In this document: in pieces, positions 33,456 through 42,194 of the stretch
Position numbering within the stretch: position 1 is the stretch's first letter
Layout: each line of letters opens with the position of its first letter
Assembly: GCF_000423725.1 (NCBI RefSeq)
Contig: NZ_KE384084.1
Span: forward strand, 742,359 to 806,358
Origin: Streptococcus devriesei DSM 19639
Lineage (GTDB): Bacteria; Bacillota; Bacilli; Lactobacillales; Streptococcaceae
Reading direction: 5' to 3'
Length of the DNA: 64,000 bases
The notes under the pieces: model-generated
The model's input: the letters and a program-made list of their open reading frames with translations, nothing else
The model's database searches: none
Told to the model about the DNA's origin: nothing
Made by a program: the position numbers and the translations under genes

Positions 33456-34417
33456 GCCGGGAATACCTCCATAAGCTTTTTAACAGCTTGTCCTCTGTGA
33501 GAAATGTCATTTTTTTCCTGAGCCGAGAGCTCAGCTGCGGTCTTTCCGCTCTCTCCTACAATAAACAGCGGATCGTAGCCAAAACCGTTGCTGCCCTTAG
33601 GTTCCATGCCAATATAACCGGGCCAGTCCGCCTCTACAACTAAACTTTCCTTATCAGGAGCAGCAACCACTAAGGTCGTGTGAAAGTGAGCAGAGCGATC
33701 TTTGAGTTCAAAGACCATAGCTAATTCATGCAGGAGCTTGGCATTATTTTTTTGGTCTGTGGCATCAGGACCTGAAAAGCGAGCCGACCAGACACCCGGC
33801 AAACCGCCTAGGATGTCTACCTGCAGGCCCGAATCATCAGCCAGCACCATCTTACCCGTCAGCTTAGAAATCGTTTCTGCCTTCAGACGGGCATTTTCTT
33901 CAAAGGTTAATCCCGTTTCTTCTACCTCAGGAAGTTCAGGATACTGATTAAGGTTTTCAACCGTCATTCCCAGCTTTGAAAACATCTGGCTGAATTCTTG
34001 CGTCTTTCCTTCATTGCGGGTTGCAATCAAGATACTGTCTCCAAGAGCGGTAAGATTACCATCTGCTTCACCAAAGAATTCACTGACGGCCAGCCCTTCT
34101 TTAGGCAGACAGACTAAAACCAAGCGGTCTTCTTCTGTAACCAGTATCGCACCCTTATGGCTGCTGGCCTTATAGTTATGCTGCTGCTCATTATTGATAA
34201 TGTCTAACAGAAACTGAACCAAGGCCATGCCTGATGCAATTTTGACAACGGTCAGCATCAAAGCACTTCCCTCGCCAAGTAAACTTCTTAGATTTTGCTC
34301 AAGCAAGGCATAGTTTTTTTCTGCCTCGGCCTGATAATAAGTTGATGAGTTTTCCTTGGAACATTGGCCAATAAACCAATTTTGCTCATCTTTGTATTCA
34401 TATAGTTTTTGCTTCAT
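33437..34417 (-). CDS. rdgB: Non-canonical purine NTP pyrophosphatase RdgB/HAM1 with streptococcal N-terminal extension
   Basis: A 326-residue protein. The HAM1 domain starts at about 128 ([14 protein letters not shown]) and has [26 protein letters not shown] and [11 protein letters not shown]; it hydrolyses dITP/XTP to keep them out of DNA. The preceding 125 residues are an extra domain of unknown role that is usual in streptococci. Its start overlaps murI by 4 bases. Confidence 0.94.
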   Translation of the reverse strand: MKQKLYEYKDEQNWFIGQCSKENSSTYYQAEAEKNYALLEQNLRSLLGEGSALMLTVVKIASGMALVQFLLDIINNEQQHNYKASSHKGAILVTEEDRLVLVCLPKEGLAVSEFFGEADGNLTALGDSILIATRNEGKTQEFSQMFSKLGMTVENLNQYPELPEVEETGLTFEENARLKAETISKLTGKMVLADDSGLQVDILGGLPGVWSARFSGPDATDQKNNAKLLHELAMVFELKDRSAHFHTTLVVAAPDKESLVVEADWPGYIGMEPKGSNGFGYDPLFIVGESGKTAAELSAQEKNDISHRGQAVKKLMEVFPAWQKAH

Positions 34418-35208
34418 AAGCTAACATGCTCCACTTCAATAGTCAAGGGCAGCCAATCATCAGCAATTTCCTTAAAACTGGTGATGCTGGCAGTTGTATA
34501 AAAACGATGTTCCAGCTGTTCTAAGCTGCGGCTGCGGTTAATTTCAAAATAATTCAGCAGTACCGAAATATCGCGGACACACTCTGCTCCGCTGTCAATC
34601 AATTTGACCGAAGGCCCCATAACATTTTGAATAATAGGCTTTAGAAGCGGATAATGGGTACAGCCCAGAACAAGCGTATCAATCTTGCCGGCTAAAGGAG
34701 CCAGATTTTCATAAACAATTTTTTTAGCGACACTTGAATGAATTTCATTGGACTCGACAATCGGAACAAACTTGGGGCAGGCCAGACTGGTCACACTCAT
34801 CTGCGGTGATAAATCCAATATCTTCTTTTCATAAATATTCGATTTAATAGTCATCGGTGTCCCGATAATACCGATTCTGCCGGACACAGTAGACTTAATC
34901 GCCGCGCTTGATCCCGGCAAAATCACGCCCAGAACGGGAATGTCAAGCTCTTCCTTGACCTCTTCCCAAGCGACAGCTGTCGCTGTATTGCAGGCAAAAA
35001 CAATCATTTTGACGTTTTTAGTCAAAAGAAAATTTACCAGTTCCCATGTATATTCCTTGATTTGCTCAGCCGGACGCGGTCCGTAAGGAGCACGCGCTGA
35101 ATCCCCGATATAGACGACTTCTTCATGGGGGAGCTGGCGCATAAGCTCGCGCACAACGGTCAAGCCGCCCACGCCAGAATCTAAAAAACCGATAGGTCTG
35201 TTATCCAT
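34414..35208 (-). CDS. murI: Glutamate racemase
   Basis: A 264-residue racemase making D-glutamate for peptidoglycan. Both catalytic cysteines are visible: ACNTATA (about 72-78) and GCTHYPL (about 182-188); N-terminal [15 protein letters not shown] is diagnostic. First gene of the murI-rdgB-yfcE-cbpB-xerDL-scpA-scpB-rluB-yidD run, all joined by short overlaps. Confidence 0.97.
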   Translation of the reverse strand: MDNRPIGFLDSGVGGLTVVRELMRQLPHEEVVYIGDSARAPYGPRPAEQIKEYTWELVNFLLTKNVKMIVFACNTATAVAWEEVKEELDIPVLGVILPGSSAAIKSTVSGRIGIIGTPMTIKSNIYEKKILDLSPQMSVTSLACPKFVPIVESNEIHSSVAKKIVYENLAPLAGKIDTLVLGCTHYPLLKPIIQNVMGPSVKLIDSGAECVRDISVLLNYFEINRSRSLEQLEHRFYTTASITSFKEIADDWLPLTIEVEHVSL

Positions 35209-35225
35209 AGCTGTCTTCTTTCTAA

Positions 35226-35254
35226 AATAAGACTAGGAAAACCCAGTCTTATCA
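35226..35254 (-). terminator. Terminator between yneF and murI
   Basis: ATAAGACTGGG, TTTT, CCTAGTCTTAT on the minus strand, an 11-bp stem with one mismatch followed by TTTTA. It directly follows the yneF stop. Confidence 0.75.
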
Positions 35255-35259
35255 AAGAT

Positions 35260-35508
35260 TTATTTCTTCTTTTTAGCCTTTGCTTTAGCTGCTTTTTGCT
35301 GTTTATTCACTTGACGGACAACTTGCTGCACCTTGGCTTCACTTGGTTTTTGTCCCATTTGGCTCATCATATTGCGAATAACATCTTCATTGAGCGGCGG
35401 ATTTTCTTCTAAATATTTTTCCATTTGCTTACGAGCAATAAAAGCGCCTCCGACAAGTCCTGCCAATAGGGCAATAATAACTAATAAAATCCAAAGAATA
35501 GTGTTCAT
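35260..35508 (-). CDS. yneF: YneF family (UPF0154) small membrane protein
   Basis: An 82-residue protein with one N-terminal helix (about 4-24, ending in GAFIARK), the conserved [22 protein letters not shown] and a Lys/Ala-rich tail ([11 protein letters not shown]). Function unknown across the family; abundant in Firmicutes membranes. Flanked by a terminator on its 3' side. Confidence 0.93.
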   Translation of the reverse strand: MNTILWILLVIIALLAGLVGGAFIARKQMEKYLEENPPLNEDVIRNMMSQMGQKPSEAKVQQVVRQVNKQQKAAKAKAKKKK

Positions 35509-35580
35509 TTTTGTTCTCCTAAATTTTTTACATGAATATTATATCAGATTTGAAACCCTTTCACAAATAAAATAGCACAA

Positions 35581-35623
35581 AAAAGACCAGAGCAAAAAGA
35601 CAAGTCCTTTCACTCTGGCTCTC
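35581..35623 (-). terminator. Terminator of lysA
   Basis: Minus strand: CCAGAG, about 22-base loop, CTCTGG, then TCTTTTTT. It lies 7 bases after the lysA stop. Confidence 0.7.
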
Positions 35624-35629
35624 AAATCG

Positions 35630-36880
35630 TTAGCGATCAAAATTAAAACCATAAAGTGTTGCGAAATAATCCTCAGGCGTTTCTGCACGGCGAATCATTT
35701 TTGCTGACCCGTCTTCCCGAAGGAGAATTTCAGCCGAGCGCAGGCGGCCATTGTACTGATAACCCATGGAGAAACCGTGAGCTCCCGTATCATGAATAAT
35801 CAGCGTATCCCCCACACGTGCTTGAGGGAGCTCCCGCTGCTTGGCAAACTTATCATTATTTTCACACAAACTGCCAACAATATCTACCATTTGCAGCTCT
35901 CCGTCAGGGTTACTGATGTTGGTGATATGGTGATATGCATCATACATGGCAGGGCGAAGCAAATTGACAGCACTGGCATCAACGCCGACATAGTGGCGGT
36001 ATGTATCTTTCAGATGAAGAACTTTCGTGACCAGATGCCCGTGCGGAGCCAGCATAAAGCGTCCTAGTTCAGTGAAGATCCGAACTTCTCCCAAACCGTT
36101 GGGAACAAGAATCTGATCAAATTTTTGATGAACCCCTTCGCCAATTACCGCAATATCATTTTGCCTGTCAGCTGGTGAATAATCAATCCCGATCCCGCCC
36201 GACAGATTAATAAAATCAAGGCTGATACCTAAATTATCTTTTAACTCCACAGCCAATTCAAACAATTGTCCGGCTAAGGTCGGATAGTAGTCATTAGTGA
36301 CGGTATTGGAAGCCAAAAAAGCATGCAGGCCAAAGGACTTAACCCCTTTTGCTTTTAAGTCCTGATAACCCTGAAAGAGCTGCTCTTTTGTCATTCCAAA
36401 TTTTGACTCTTCAGGATGATCCATAATATCTGTTCCCAAAGCAAAAACACCGCCCGGATTATAACGAAGCGAGACCGTTTCCGGAAGTCCTGCCGCATCT
36501 TCCAAAAAGGCAATATGCTCATAAGCATCCAGATTGATCGTCGCATTGATCCGGCGCGCTAAGCGAAATTCTGATGCCTTGGTATCATTGGAGGTAAAGC
36601 TGATAGCCGAACTGTCAAAATGCAGTTTGTCAGCCATTTGCAATTCAACATCAGTTGCACAGTCAACCCCGCAGCCTTCTTCCTGTAAAATTTTAAGAAT
36701 GGTCGGATTAGGGGTTGCCTTAACAGCAAAAAATTCCTTAAACCCTTGATTCCAAGCAAAGGCCTTATTAACAGCTCGGGCTGTCTCACGGATACCCTTT
36801 TCATCATAAAGATGAAAAGGGGTCGGAAACTGTGCCGTTATCTTATCTAACTGTTCTTTTGAAATAAAGGGTGTTTTCAT
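35630..36880 (-). CDS. lysA: Diaminopimelate decarboxylase
   Basis: A 416-residue fold-III PLP enzyme that makes lysine from meso-diaminopimelate, the last step; lysine is the third residue of streptococcal peptidoglycan. The PLP lysine is in EFFAVKATPNP (about 46-56), the glycine loop is NLSGGIGID, and the Cys-containing VGSLCENNDK is conserved. I use the ATG at 36880, with GGGAGAT just upstream. Aspartokinase, the first enzyme of the pathway, is encoded at 61679. Confidence 0.92.
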   Translation of the reverse strand: MKTPFISKEQLDKITAQFPTPFHLYDEKGIRETARAVNKAFAWNQGFKEFFAVKATPNPTILKILQEEGCGVDCATDVELQMADKLHFDSSAISFTSNDTKASEFRLARRINATINLDAYEHIAFLEDAAGLPETVSLRYNPGGVFALGTDIMDHPEESKFGMTKEQLFQGYQDLKAKGVKSFGLHAFLASNTVTNDYYPTLAGQLFELAVELKDNLGISLDFINLSGGIGIDYSPADRQNDIAVIGEGVHQKFDQILVPNGLGEVRIFTELGRFMLAPHGHLVTKVLHLKDTYRHYVGVDASAVNLLRPAMYDAYHHITNISNPDGELQMVDIVGSLCENNDKFAKQRELPQARVGDTLIIHDTGAHGFSMGYQYNGRLRSAEILLREDGSAKMIRRAETPEDYFATLYGFNFDR

Positions 36881-37032
36881 AGCATCTCCCAAATTAATAT
36901 TTTTATCATTATACCATAAAAAAGAGCGGGACAAAACTCTGTTTCCCCGCTCATTTCAAGTTTCGTTTTGCTGTAATTAATCCAGATGATAATCAAGGGC
37001 CGCAGAACAGACAGCCAGCTAAAAATGTAAAA
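36881..37032. other. Upstream region of lysA with a hairpin
   Basis: A promoter for lysA is expected here (AT-rich 36890-36915). GAGCGGG and CCCCGCTC (about 36926-36954) form a hairpin whose AGCGGGACAAAA core resembles the repeat that follows at 37033. No gene. Confidence 0.4.
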
Positions 37033-37231
37033 GGAGAGTGGGACAAAAATCGGTAAATCGTGATAAAGTCACGATTTTGATTTTGTTGTCCCACCTCCGC
37101 ACAGTTGATTAGGGGTTGACATGAACTAACGTTCATATAATTGGATATCCTCCAACAGTTCCCCAAACTGTTGGAGCTATCACTTGCGTAGCAAGGGATA
37201 AGGACCGCCAATCAACCACTGCGTCAATCTA
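37033..37231. repeat. Complex streptococcal intergenic repeat element
   Basis: Two parts. Left: a long hairpin, GGAGAGTGGGACAA (37033) pairing with TTGTCCCACCTCC (37086-37098), with inner AAATCGTGA/TCACGATTT. Right: CGCACAGTTGATT ... AATCAACCACTGCGTC bounding about 100 bases that contain CCAACAGT/ACTGTTGG and CTTGC/GCAAG hairpins. I recall similar GTGGGACA-hairpin plus AGTTGA...TCAACCACTGCG units between genes in other streptococci. It has no transposase and is probably a non-autonomous element. Confidence 0.6.
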
Positions 37232-37249
37232 GTAAATCTGGAATAATGC

Positions 37250-37287
37250 TAAAGAGTTTGAGACTTTTGTCCCAAACTCTCTTTGCC
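37250..37287 (-). terminator. Terminator of the BI-1 gene
   Basis: AAAGAGTTTGAGAC and GTCCCAAACTCTCTTT form a nearly perfect stem around TTTT, just after the gene ending at 37296 (minus strand). Confidence 0.75.
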
Positions 37288-37295
37288 TTGCTGAT

Positions 37296-37985
37296 TTAAT
37301 CATTTCTGCCAAAGATACGCAGTAAATTGAGGAATAAATTGATAAAGTCTAAGTAAAGATTGAGTGCCATTGACACTGCCCAACCGTCACCGACATTGCC
37401 GCCAGTATATTCGTAAACACGTTTAATCATCTGGTTGTCATAAGCAATGAGGCCTGAGAAAATCAATACTGAAAGAATACTGATAATATAGCTCATAGCT
37501 CCGCTACCAATAAAGATATTGACTACGCTGGCAATGATGATGCCGATTAAAGCGGCTATCAAGGCCTTAGCCATACCTGACAGATCTTTTTTCACTGTCA
37601 CACCGATCAGGGACATGGCAAAGAAAACAGCTGCCGACGAGACAAAGGCCTGCAGAACGGTCGTCTGCGTATAAAGGGCGATGATAAAGCTAAGCGTAAA
37701 GCCGTTTAAGGCCGAGTAAGTAAGAAACAGCGGCAGGGCTGCAGGACTGTTCTTACGGGCAGCGCTGCTTGCAACAAAGACAAGAGCCAGTTCCCCAAAA
37801 ATCGCCAGATAATAAATCCAGGAAGCATTTGACATAATGGCTATCATATTATCCTGAAAAACATAGAGCATCAGATAGGAAACCAAGGCTGACAAACCGA
37901 TTCCCATTCCGACCAAGCCGTAAATTTTGGCAAAGAAACTGCTTATGTTGCTGTCGCTTTGTGTATAAATTGTGTTATTATCCAT
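37296..37985 (-). CDS. Bax inhibitor-1/YccA family membrane protein
   Basis: A 229-residue seven-helix protein of the BI-1/TMBIM family; bacterial members such as BsYetJ are pH-sensitive calcium leak channels and YccA modulates FtsH. The C-terminal [24 protein letters not shown] is the family signature with the paired Asp region. Monocistronic. Specific function in streptococci not established. Confidence 0.92.
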   Translation of the reverse strand: MDNNTIYTQSDSNISSFFAKIYGLVGMGIGLSALVSYLMLYVFQDNMIAIMSNASWIYYLAIFGELALVFVASSAARKNSPAALPLFLTYSALNGFTLSFIIALYTQTTVLQAFVSSAAVFFAMSLIGVTVKKDLSGMAKALIAALIGIIIASVVNIFIGSGAMSYIISILSVLIFSGLIAYDNQMIKRVYEYTGGNVGDGWAVSMALNLYLDFINLFLNLLRIFGRND

Positions 37986-38007
37986 TTGTTGTTTCTCCTA
38001 AAATATT

Positions 38008-38520
38008 CTAATGATTGTGACTGCCCAGAAACTTACGGCGCAGAATACGGCGCTTCTGCCACTTATTGCGCAGAGGCGTTATCGCTTCCTTAACAGCCCA
38101 GTATTTATCAACCATCGTCACGATATAGCCTTCTTTATAGCGGGGCGGAGCAATCGTAGCTCCCCACATATGCTTTAAGATAATATCTTCTTCTCTTTTA
38201 TTGAGCTTGGTCACTTTGCGGGCATTTTTAACAGCGATTCTGGGGTGCACCCATGCATGTCCCTTATTAAATTTGGTATCACGCCAATCATAATAAAACA
38301 AATCGTGCAAGAGCCCTCCGCGGGCTGTGCTTCTGGCATCCCAGCCAAACTTTTTGGCAATCTTATAACTGGTATAGCTGACATTAATGGAGTGCTCTGA
38401 ACGCGTTGAATGCTGATGCTGAACAATCCCATCCAGTTTTTTAAAGCGCGGATGATCAATTAAATGCCCGACCAGTTTCATGAATTCTTCGTCCTGTTCG
38501 TATTTCTTCATGACTGTCAC
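38008..38520 (-). CDS. HD-domain hydrolase
   Basis: A 170-residue protein with an HD metal-binding domain: HSTRSEHSINVSYTSY (about 38-53), GLLHDLFYYDW (about 69-79) and a later VTMVDKYWA. Such proteins are phosphohydrolases, often on nucleotides. 26 bases separate it from the SpoU methylase gene upstream. Confidence 0.88.
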   Translation of the reverse strand: MTVMKKYEQDEEFMKLVGHLIDHPRFKKLDGIVQHQHSTRSEHSINVSYTSYKIAKKFGWDARSTARGGLLHDLFYYDWRDTKFNKGHAWVHPRIAVKNARKVTKLNKREEDIILKHMWGATIAPPRYKEGYIVTMVDKYWAVKEAITPLRNKWQKRRILRRKFLGSHNH

Positions 38521-38546
38521 CTCTTTATCTATTATATCATACCAGC

Positions 38547-39287
38547 TTAAATTAAGCTAAAAATAATTACAGCAGCAGCGATAGCAACATTCAGGCTCTC
38601 TGCCTGGCCGGGCATGTCAATATGAGCTAAAATATCTGCCTGTTCAGCCATTTCGCGAGAAATTCCCTGTCCCTCATTTCCCATGATAAGCGCAAAGTTT
38701 TCTTGCTGATCTAACCTTCTGTAATCCAGTGAATTTCCCGACAACGTCGTAGCAATGGTTAGCGTTCCGGCTTCTTTCAGGAGTACCATCACATCTGACA
38801 GATTAACCCTGTAAACAGGTAGATGAAAATGGCTGCCCTGCATGGAGCGAAGGGTCTTTAAATTGTAAATGTCAGCCGTTTTTTCAGAAATAAAAACAGC
38901 ATCAAATCCCGCTGCATCAGCTGTCCGAATCATGGTGCCTACATTTCCGGGATCCTGAACATCTTCTAAAAGCAAGTATTTCCCGCGAAGATTTTGCGGC
39001 AGTTCCGGCCTTGGTAAGGCTATCTCAGCGACAATTCCCTGAGGGGTTTTCGAAGCTGACAGATCTTTTAAAATGTCCTCTGAAACAATAAAAACATTAG
39101 CTAAACCCTCAGTCCTAAAAGCATATTCCTGTAAGACAAAAATATTTAAAATCACAGCCCCATGAGCCTTAGCTTCTTCAAAAAGGTGCCAGCCCTCAAT
39201 CAAGTAAGACTGTCTGCGGTATTTTTTTTGTAATAATTTTTTAGTTTTTTTAACCAAGGAATTGGCTTTTGAGGTTATAATAGTCAT
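38547..39287 (-). CDS. SpoU/TrmH-family rRNA 2'-O-methyltransferase
   Basis: A 246-residue SPOUT methyltransferase: substrate-binding N-terminal domain, then LLLEDVQDPGNVGTMIRTADAAGFD (about 106-130), LIMGNEGQGIS and IDMPGQAESLNVAIAAAVIIF. Probably acts on 23S rRNA (YsgA-like). Divergent from the acylphosphatase gene with only 32 bases between starts, so the promoters overlap. Confidence 0.9.
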   Translation of the reverse strand: MTIITSKANSLVKKTKKLLQKKYRRQSYLIEGWHLFEEAKAHGAVILNIFVLQEYAFRTEGLANVFIVSEDILKDLSASKTPQGIVAEIALPRPELPQNLRGKYLLLEDVQDPGNVGTMIRTADAAGFDAVFISEKTADIYNLKTLRSMQGSHFHLPVYRVNLSDVMVLLKEAGTLTIATTLSGNSLDYRRLDQQENFALIMGNEGQGISREMAEQADILAHIDMPGQAESLNVAIAAAVIIFSLI

Positions 39288-39319
39288 AAGGATATTATAG
39301 CAAAAAAGGAGGCAGAAGT

Positions 39320-39598
39320 ATGCAAAAAGTCAGGTTAGTCGTTTCAGGCCGTGTTCAGGGTGTCGGCTTTCGCTATTCGACTTACAGCCTTGCCTTGGAA
39401 ATAGGTGATATTTACGGCCGTGTCTGGAACAATGATGATGGAACGGTTGAAATTTTAGCACAGTCTGAAAGTCCCGAAAAAATGGCTAAATTTATTCAGG
39501 AAGTCAGAAAAGGTCCTTCCCCTTTTTCCAAAGTAACCTATGTAGACGTCAATATGGCTAATTTTGCTGATTACCACGACTTTAGAATGGCTAATTAA
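39320..39598 (+). CDS. acyP: Acylphosphatase
   Basis: A 92-residue enzyme that hydrolyses carboxyl-phosphate anhydrides such as acetyl phosphate. Catalytic Arg in GRVQGVGFRYS (about 11-21) and Asn in GRVWNNDDGTVEI (about 33-45) are both present. GGAGG precedes the start. Neighbour of yidC2 as in S. mutans. Confidence 0.95.
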   Translation: MQKVRLVVSGRVQGVGFRYSTYSLALEIGDIYGRVWNNDDGTVEILAQSESPEKMAKFIQEVRKGPSPFSKVTYVDVNMANFADYHDFRMAN

Positions 39599-39688
39599 TT
39601 TGCCCAAAAATCATGCTTAAGAACTATTGAGAATTTTCTTAAAAAACAGTAAAATAGATAGGTATTATTAAAACAAAGGAAGATTATC

Positions 39689-40627
39689 GTGAAAAAAACT
39701 TATAGACGACTTTTATTTTCAGGCTTAGCGCTGTCCATGCTCCTTTTCCTATCGGGCTGTGTACAGACTAAAAACGGCAAACCAACCGGTGAGGGCTGGG
39801 TTTATAACCTCTTAGTTGAGCCTATGGGCAATGTCATCAAGTATCTGGCCAATGATTTAGGAATCGGTTTTGGCTTTGCAATCATCATTGTGACGATTGT
39901 TGTCCGTCTGCTCATCTTGCCGCTGGGTCTGAGTCAAGTCCGAAAAATGACCTATCAAACCGAAAAAATGGCCTATCTCAAACCTGTTTTTGATCCCATT
40001 CAGGAGCGAATGAAGAAAGCTGAGACACAGGAAGAAAAGCTGGCTGCGCAGACTGAACTGATGGAAGCTCAGCGCCACTACGGCATCAACATGTTTGGCG
40101 GTTTCGGCTGCCTGCCTATCCTGATTCAAATGCCTTTCTTCTCGGCTCTTTTCTACGCTACCCGCTATACTAAGGGAATCTCCTCTCACAGCTTCCTTGG
40201 TATAAACCTTGGCAGTCCAAGCTTACTCATTACAGTCATCATCGGGATTCTTTATTTTGTCCAGTCATGGCTGTCAACGCGAAGCGTCTCTGAAGCACAG
40301 CAACAGCAAATGAAGGGAATGATGCTGGTCATGCCTCTTATGATGGTCTTCATCTCCATGAGTGCTCCTGCCGGAGGCGCTCTCTACTGGCTGATCAGCG
40401 GTGTCTTCGGACTCATTCAGCAATTACTGACCAATCACATTATTAAGCCAAAACTGCGGCAGCAAATTGATGAGGAATTTGAAAAAAATCCTCCTAAGCC
40501 ATTTAAATCCAATGCTCGCAAGGATGTTACTCCCCAAAAAGCAGCGAACACCCAAGCCCAAGCTATCACAGCTCCTAAGAAGCATAAAGCAAAACGTAAC
40601 GCCGGCAAACAGCGCAGCCGAAAATAA
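39689..40627 (+). CDS. yidC2: Membrane protein insertase YidC (YidC2 type)
   Basis: A 312-residue lipoprotein insertase: signal with lipobox LSGC (Cys24), then five helices of the YidC/Oxa1 core including GWVYNLLVEPMG, VRLLILPLGLSQ (with the groove Arg) and GCLPILIQMPFFSALF. The long Lys/Arg-rich tail (from about 270 to RSRK) is characteristic of YidC2, which can bind ribosomes. A second paralogue, YidC1, would be elsewhere. Confidence 0.93.
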   Translation: MKKTYRRLLFSGLALSMLLFLSGCVQTKNGKPTGEGWVYNLLVEPMGNVIKYLANDLGIGFGFAIIIVTIVVRLLILPLGLSQVRKMTYQTEKMAYLKPVFDPIQERMKKAETQEEKLAAQTELMEAQRHYGINMFGGFGCLPILIQMPFFSALFYATRYTKGISSHSFLGINLGSPSLLITVIIGILYFVQSWLSTRSVSEAQQQQMKGMMLVMPLMMVFISMSAPAGGALYWLISGVFGLIQQLLTNHIIKPKLRQQIDEEFEKNPPKPFKSNARKDVTPQKAANTQAQAITAPKKHKAKRNAGKQRSRK

Positions 40628-40644
40628 GACTGCCGCAATATCCT

Positions 40645-40674
40645 AAAAAAATGCTTGAAATCAAGCATTTTTTT
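40645..40674. terminator. Terminator after yidC2
   Basis: AAAAAAATGCTTGA, AA, TCAAGCATTTTTTT: a near-perfect long stem, usable by both yidC2 and the convergent SdpI-like gene. Confidence 0.9.
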
Positions 40675-40686
40675 GTGTCGCTAAAT

Positions 40687-41241
40687 TTATTTTACATACT
40701 TTCTTTTTGAAGGATAAAACCAGATAGAATATATTATCGGTAGAATAAGCCATATAGAAAATGAAATCACTATTGCTGTTTGCATATCAAAGAAGTTAGA
40801 GAGAATCAAAAGCAGACAGCTGATTGGAATACTTAAATTTGCTAAAACTTTATGAGTTGCTTCCCAGTTGGCAGCATCATTTCGCGTTGAGAAAATCCTT
40901 ATCCCAATAAAGGGATTGTAAGGAATATGAGAGCACAAACCACTAATAAAAATCATGCTGCTGCACAACAAGAACAAAAAAAGTTTACTCTCTGCATCTA
41001 TTTGCGAATATACAAGGCTTAAAATCATAGTGAGATCAAGAGTCACTGTTGACAGCCATTTAAGCTTTTTCTTATATTTGCTGCCCGAGTAAATGTCTGA
41101 TACTAAAATCTGAAAAGTAATAAAAGCAGTATATAATAAGCCAATTATCTTGGAATATTGAGAATAGGTTAGATAATAAATAAAGATAAAAAGGGGAAAA
41201 ATGGCTAACATGGGGACAATTCTTTTATTCTTTTTTAACAT
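40687..41241 (-). CDS. SdpI-family membrane protein
   Basis: A 184-residue protein with about six helices. The segment NPFIGIRIFSTRNDAANWEATHKVLA (about 122-147) fits the SdpI/YhfL motif (N-x-x-IGIRT...W...TH). In Bacillus SdpI gives immunity to the SdpC toxin and senses it; here no sdpABC genes are visible. AT-rich codon use compared with neighbours hints at acquisition. It may protect against a bacteriocin. Confidence 0.75.
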   Translation of the reverse strand: MLKKNKRIVPMLAIFPLFIFIYYLTYSQYSKIIGLLYTAFITFQILVSDIYSGSKYKKKLKWLSTVTLDLTMILSLVYSQIDAESKLFLFLLCSSMIFISGLCSHIPYNPFIGIRIFSTRNDAANWEATHKVLANLSIPISCLLLILSNFFDMQTAIVISFSIWLILPIIYSIWFYPSKRKYVK

Positions 41242-41416
41242 AGATGCCTCTTTTACTATGTATTTACTGTAATTATAGCTCCTATCTTTTTATTTTTCAA
41301 TAAAAGATAAGATCTATAGTATATGTAACTAAAGTATTATGAGCATAAAATTTTAGTCGCAGCAAATCATAAATATTACACTGCTACTAATTTAAAAAAA
41401 TTTGTTTGAAAATATA

Positions 41417-41476
41417 AAAAAGGATGGAACAAAACGAACCACAGCGGCTGTCTGTCTCATCCTCTTTTTGACTATT
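41417..41476 (-). terminator. Terminator of greA
   Basis: AAAAAGGATGGAACA and TGTCTCATCCTCTTTTT pair around a loop of about 20 bases, right after the greA stop on the minus strand. Confidence 0.7.
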
Positions 41477-41483
41477 TCTTCTT

Positions 41484-41966
41484 TTATTTTGATTTTCTTA
41501 CTTTGATAATTTCAACGTCATAACTGCCTGCAGGTGACTCGATGGTTACCTTATCGCCGATTTTCTTGCCAATCAGGGCTTGGGCAATAGGACTTTCGTT
41601 AGAAATTTTTCCGGCAAAAACGTCAGCACCGGCAGCTCCGACGATTGAATAAGTATCTTCGTCGGTTGTACCGACTTCGCGGACAACGACAGTTTTACCA
41701 ATAGCTACTTCATTTTTAGCAACAGCATCACTGTCAACAATCTCAGCATAACGAATCTTTGTTTCAATGCTTGAAATCTGTCCTTCAACAAAGGCCTGCT
41801 CATCTTTAGCAGCTTCATATTCACTGTTTTCTGATAAATCACCGTAAGAGCGGGCAATTTTAATGCGCTCAATAACCTCTGGACGGCGAACTAATTTTAA
41901 ATCTTCAAGTTCCTGCTCAAGCTTTTCTTTTTCAGCAAGGGTCATTGCATACGTTTTTTCTGACAT
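41484..41966 (-). CDS. greA: Transcription elongation factor GreA
   Basis: A 160-residue factor that triggers transcript cleavage by backtracked RNA polymerase. The N-terminal coiled coil contains the acidic tip ([19 protein letters not shown], about 44-62), followed by the FKBP-like domain ([23 protein letters not shown]). Standard length. mltG precedes it, with a spacer containing hairpins. Confidence 0.97.
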   Translation of the reverse strand: MSEKTYAMTLAEKEKLEQELEDLKLVRRPEVIERIKIARSYGDLSENSEYEAAKDEQAFVEGQISSIETKIRYAEIVDSDAVAKNEVAIGKTVVVREVGTTDEDTYSIVGAAGADVFAGKISNESPIAQALIGKKIGDKVTIESPAGSYDVEIIKVRKSK

Positions 41967-42005
41967 AGTTAATCTCTCTTTTCTATATGATAAATAATTT
42001 TAGAC

Positions 42006-42115
42006 ATGAAAAGGGAGTGGGACAAGCTCCTGCAAACGCTCAAGCTGCAAAGCTTGCCGTCCACCCCTGCAAAGCTGACAAATTCCCAAAAGTCATAAGA
42101 CGATTTGGGAAAATA
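42006..42115. repeat. Hairpin-rich spacer related to the GTGGGACA repeat
   Basis: AGTGGGACAAG (42014-42024) resembles the left end of the repeat at 37033, with GTCC-containing sequence downstream able to pair. A second hairpin, TTCCCAAA/TTTGGGAA (42091-42113), follows and may terminate mltG transcripts on the minus strand. No gene. Confidence 0.4.
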
Positions 42116-42194
42116 GTTCTAAAAAGTCAGCTGCTGCTGTCTTAAGGTAAGACTGTTAATATTTTAAAGCTGGAATTAAACATTCAGCAGTTCA

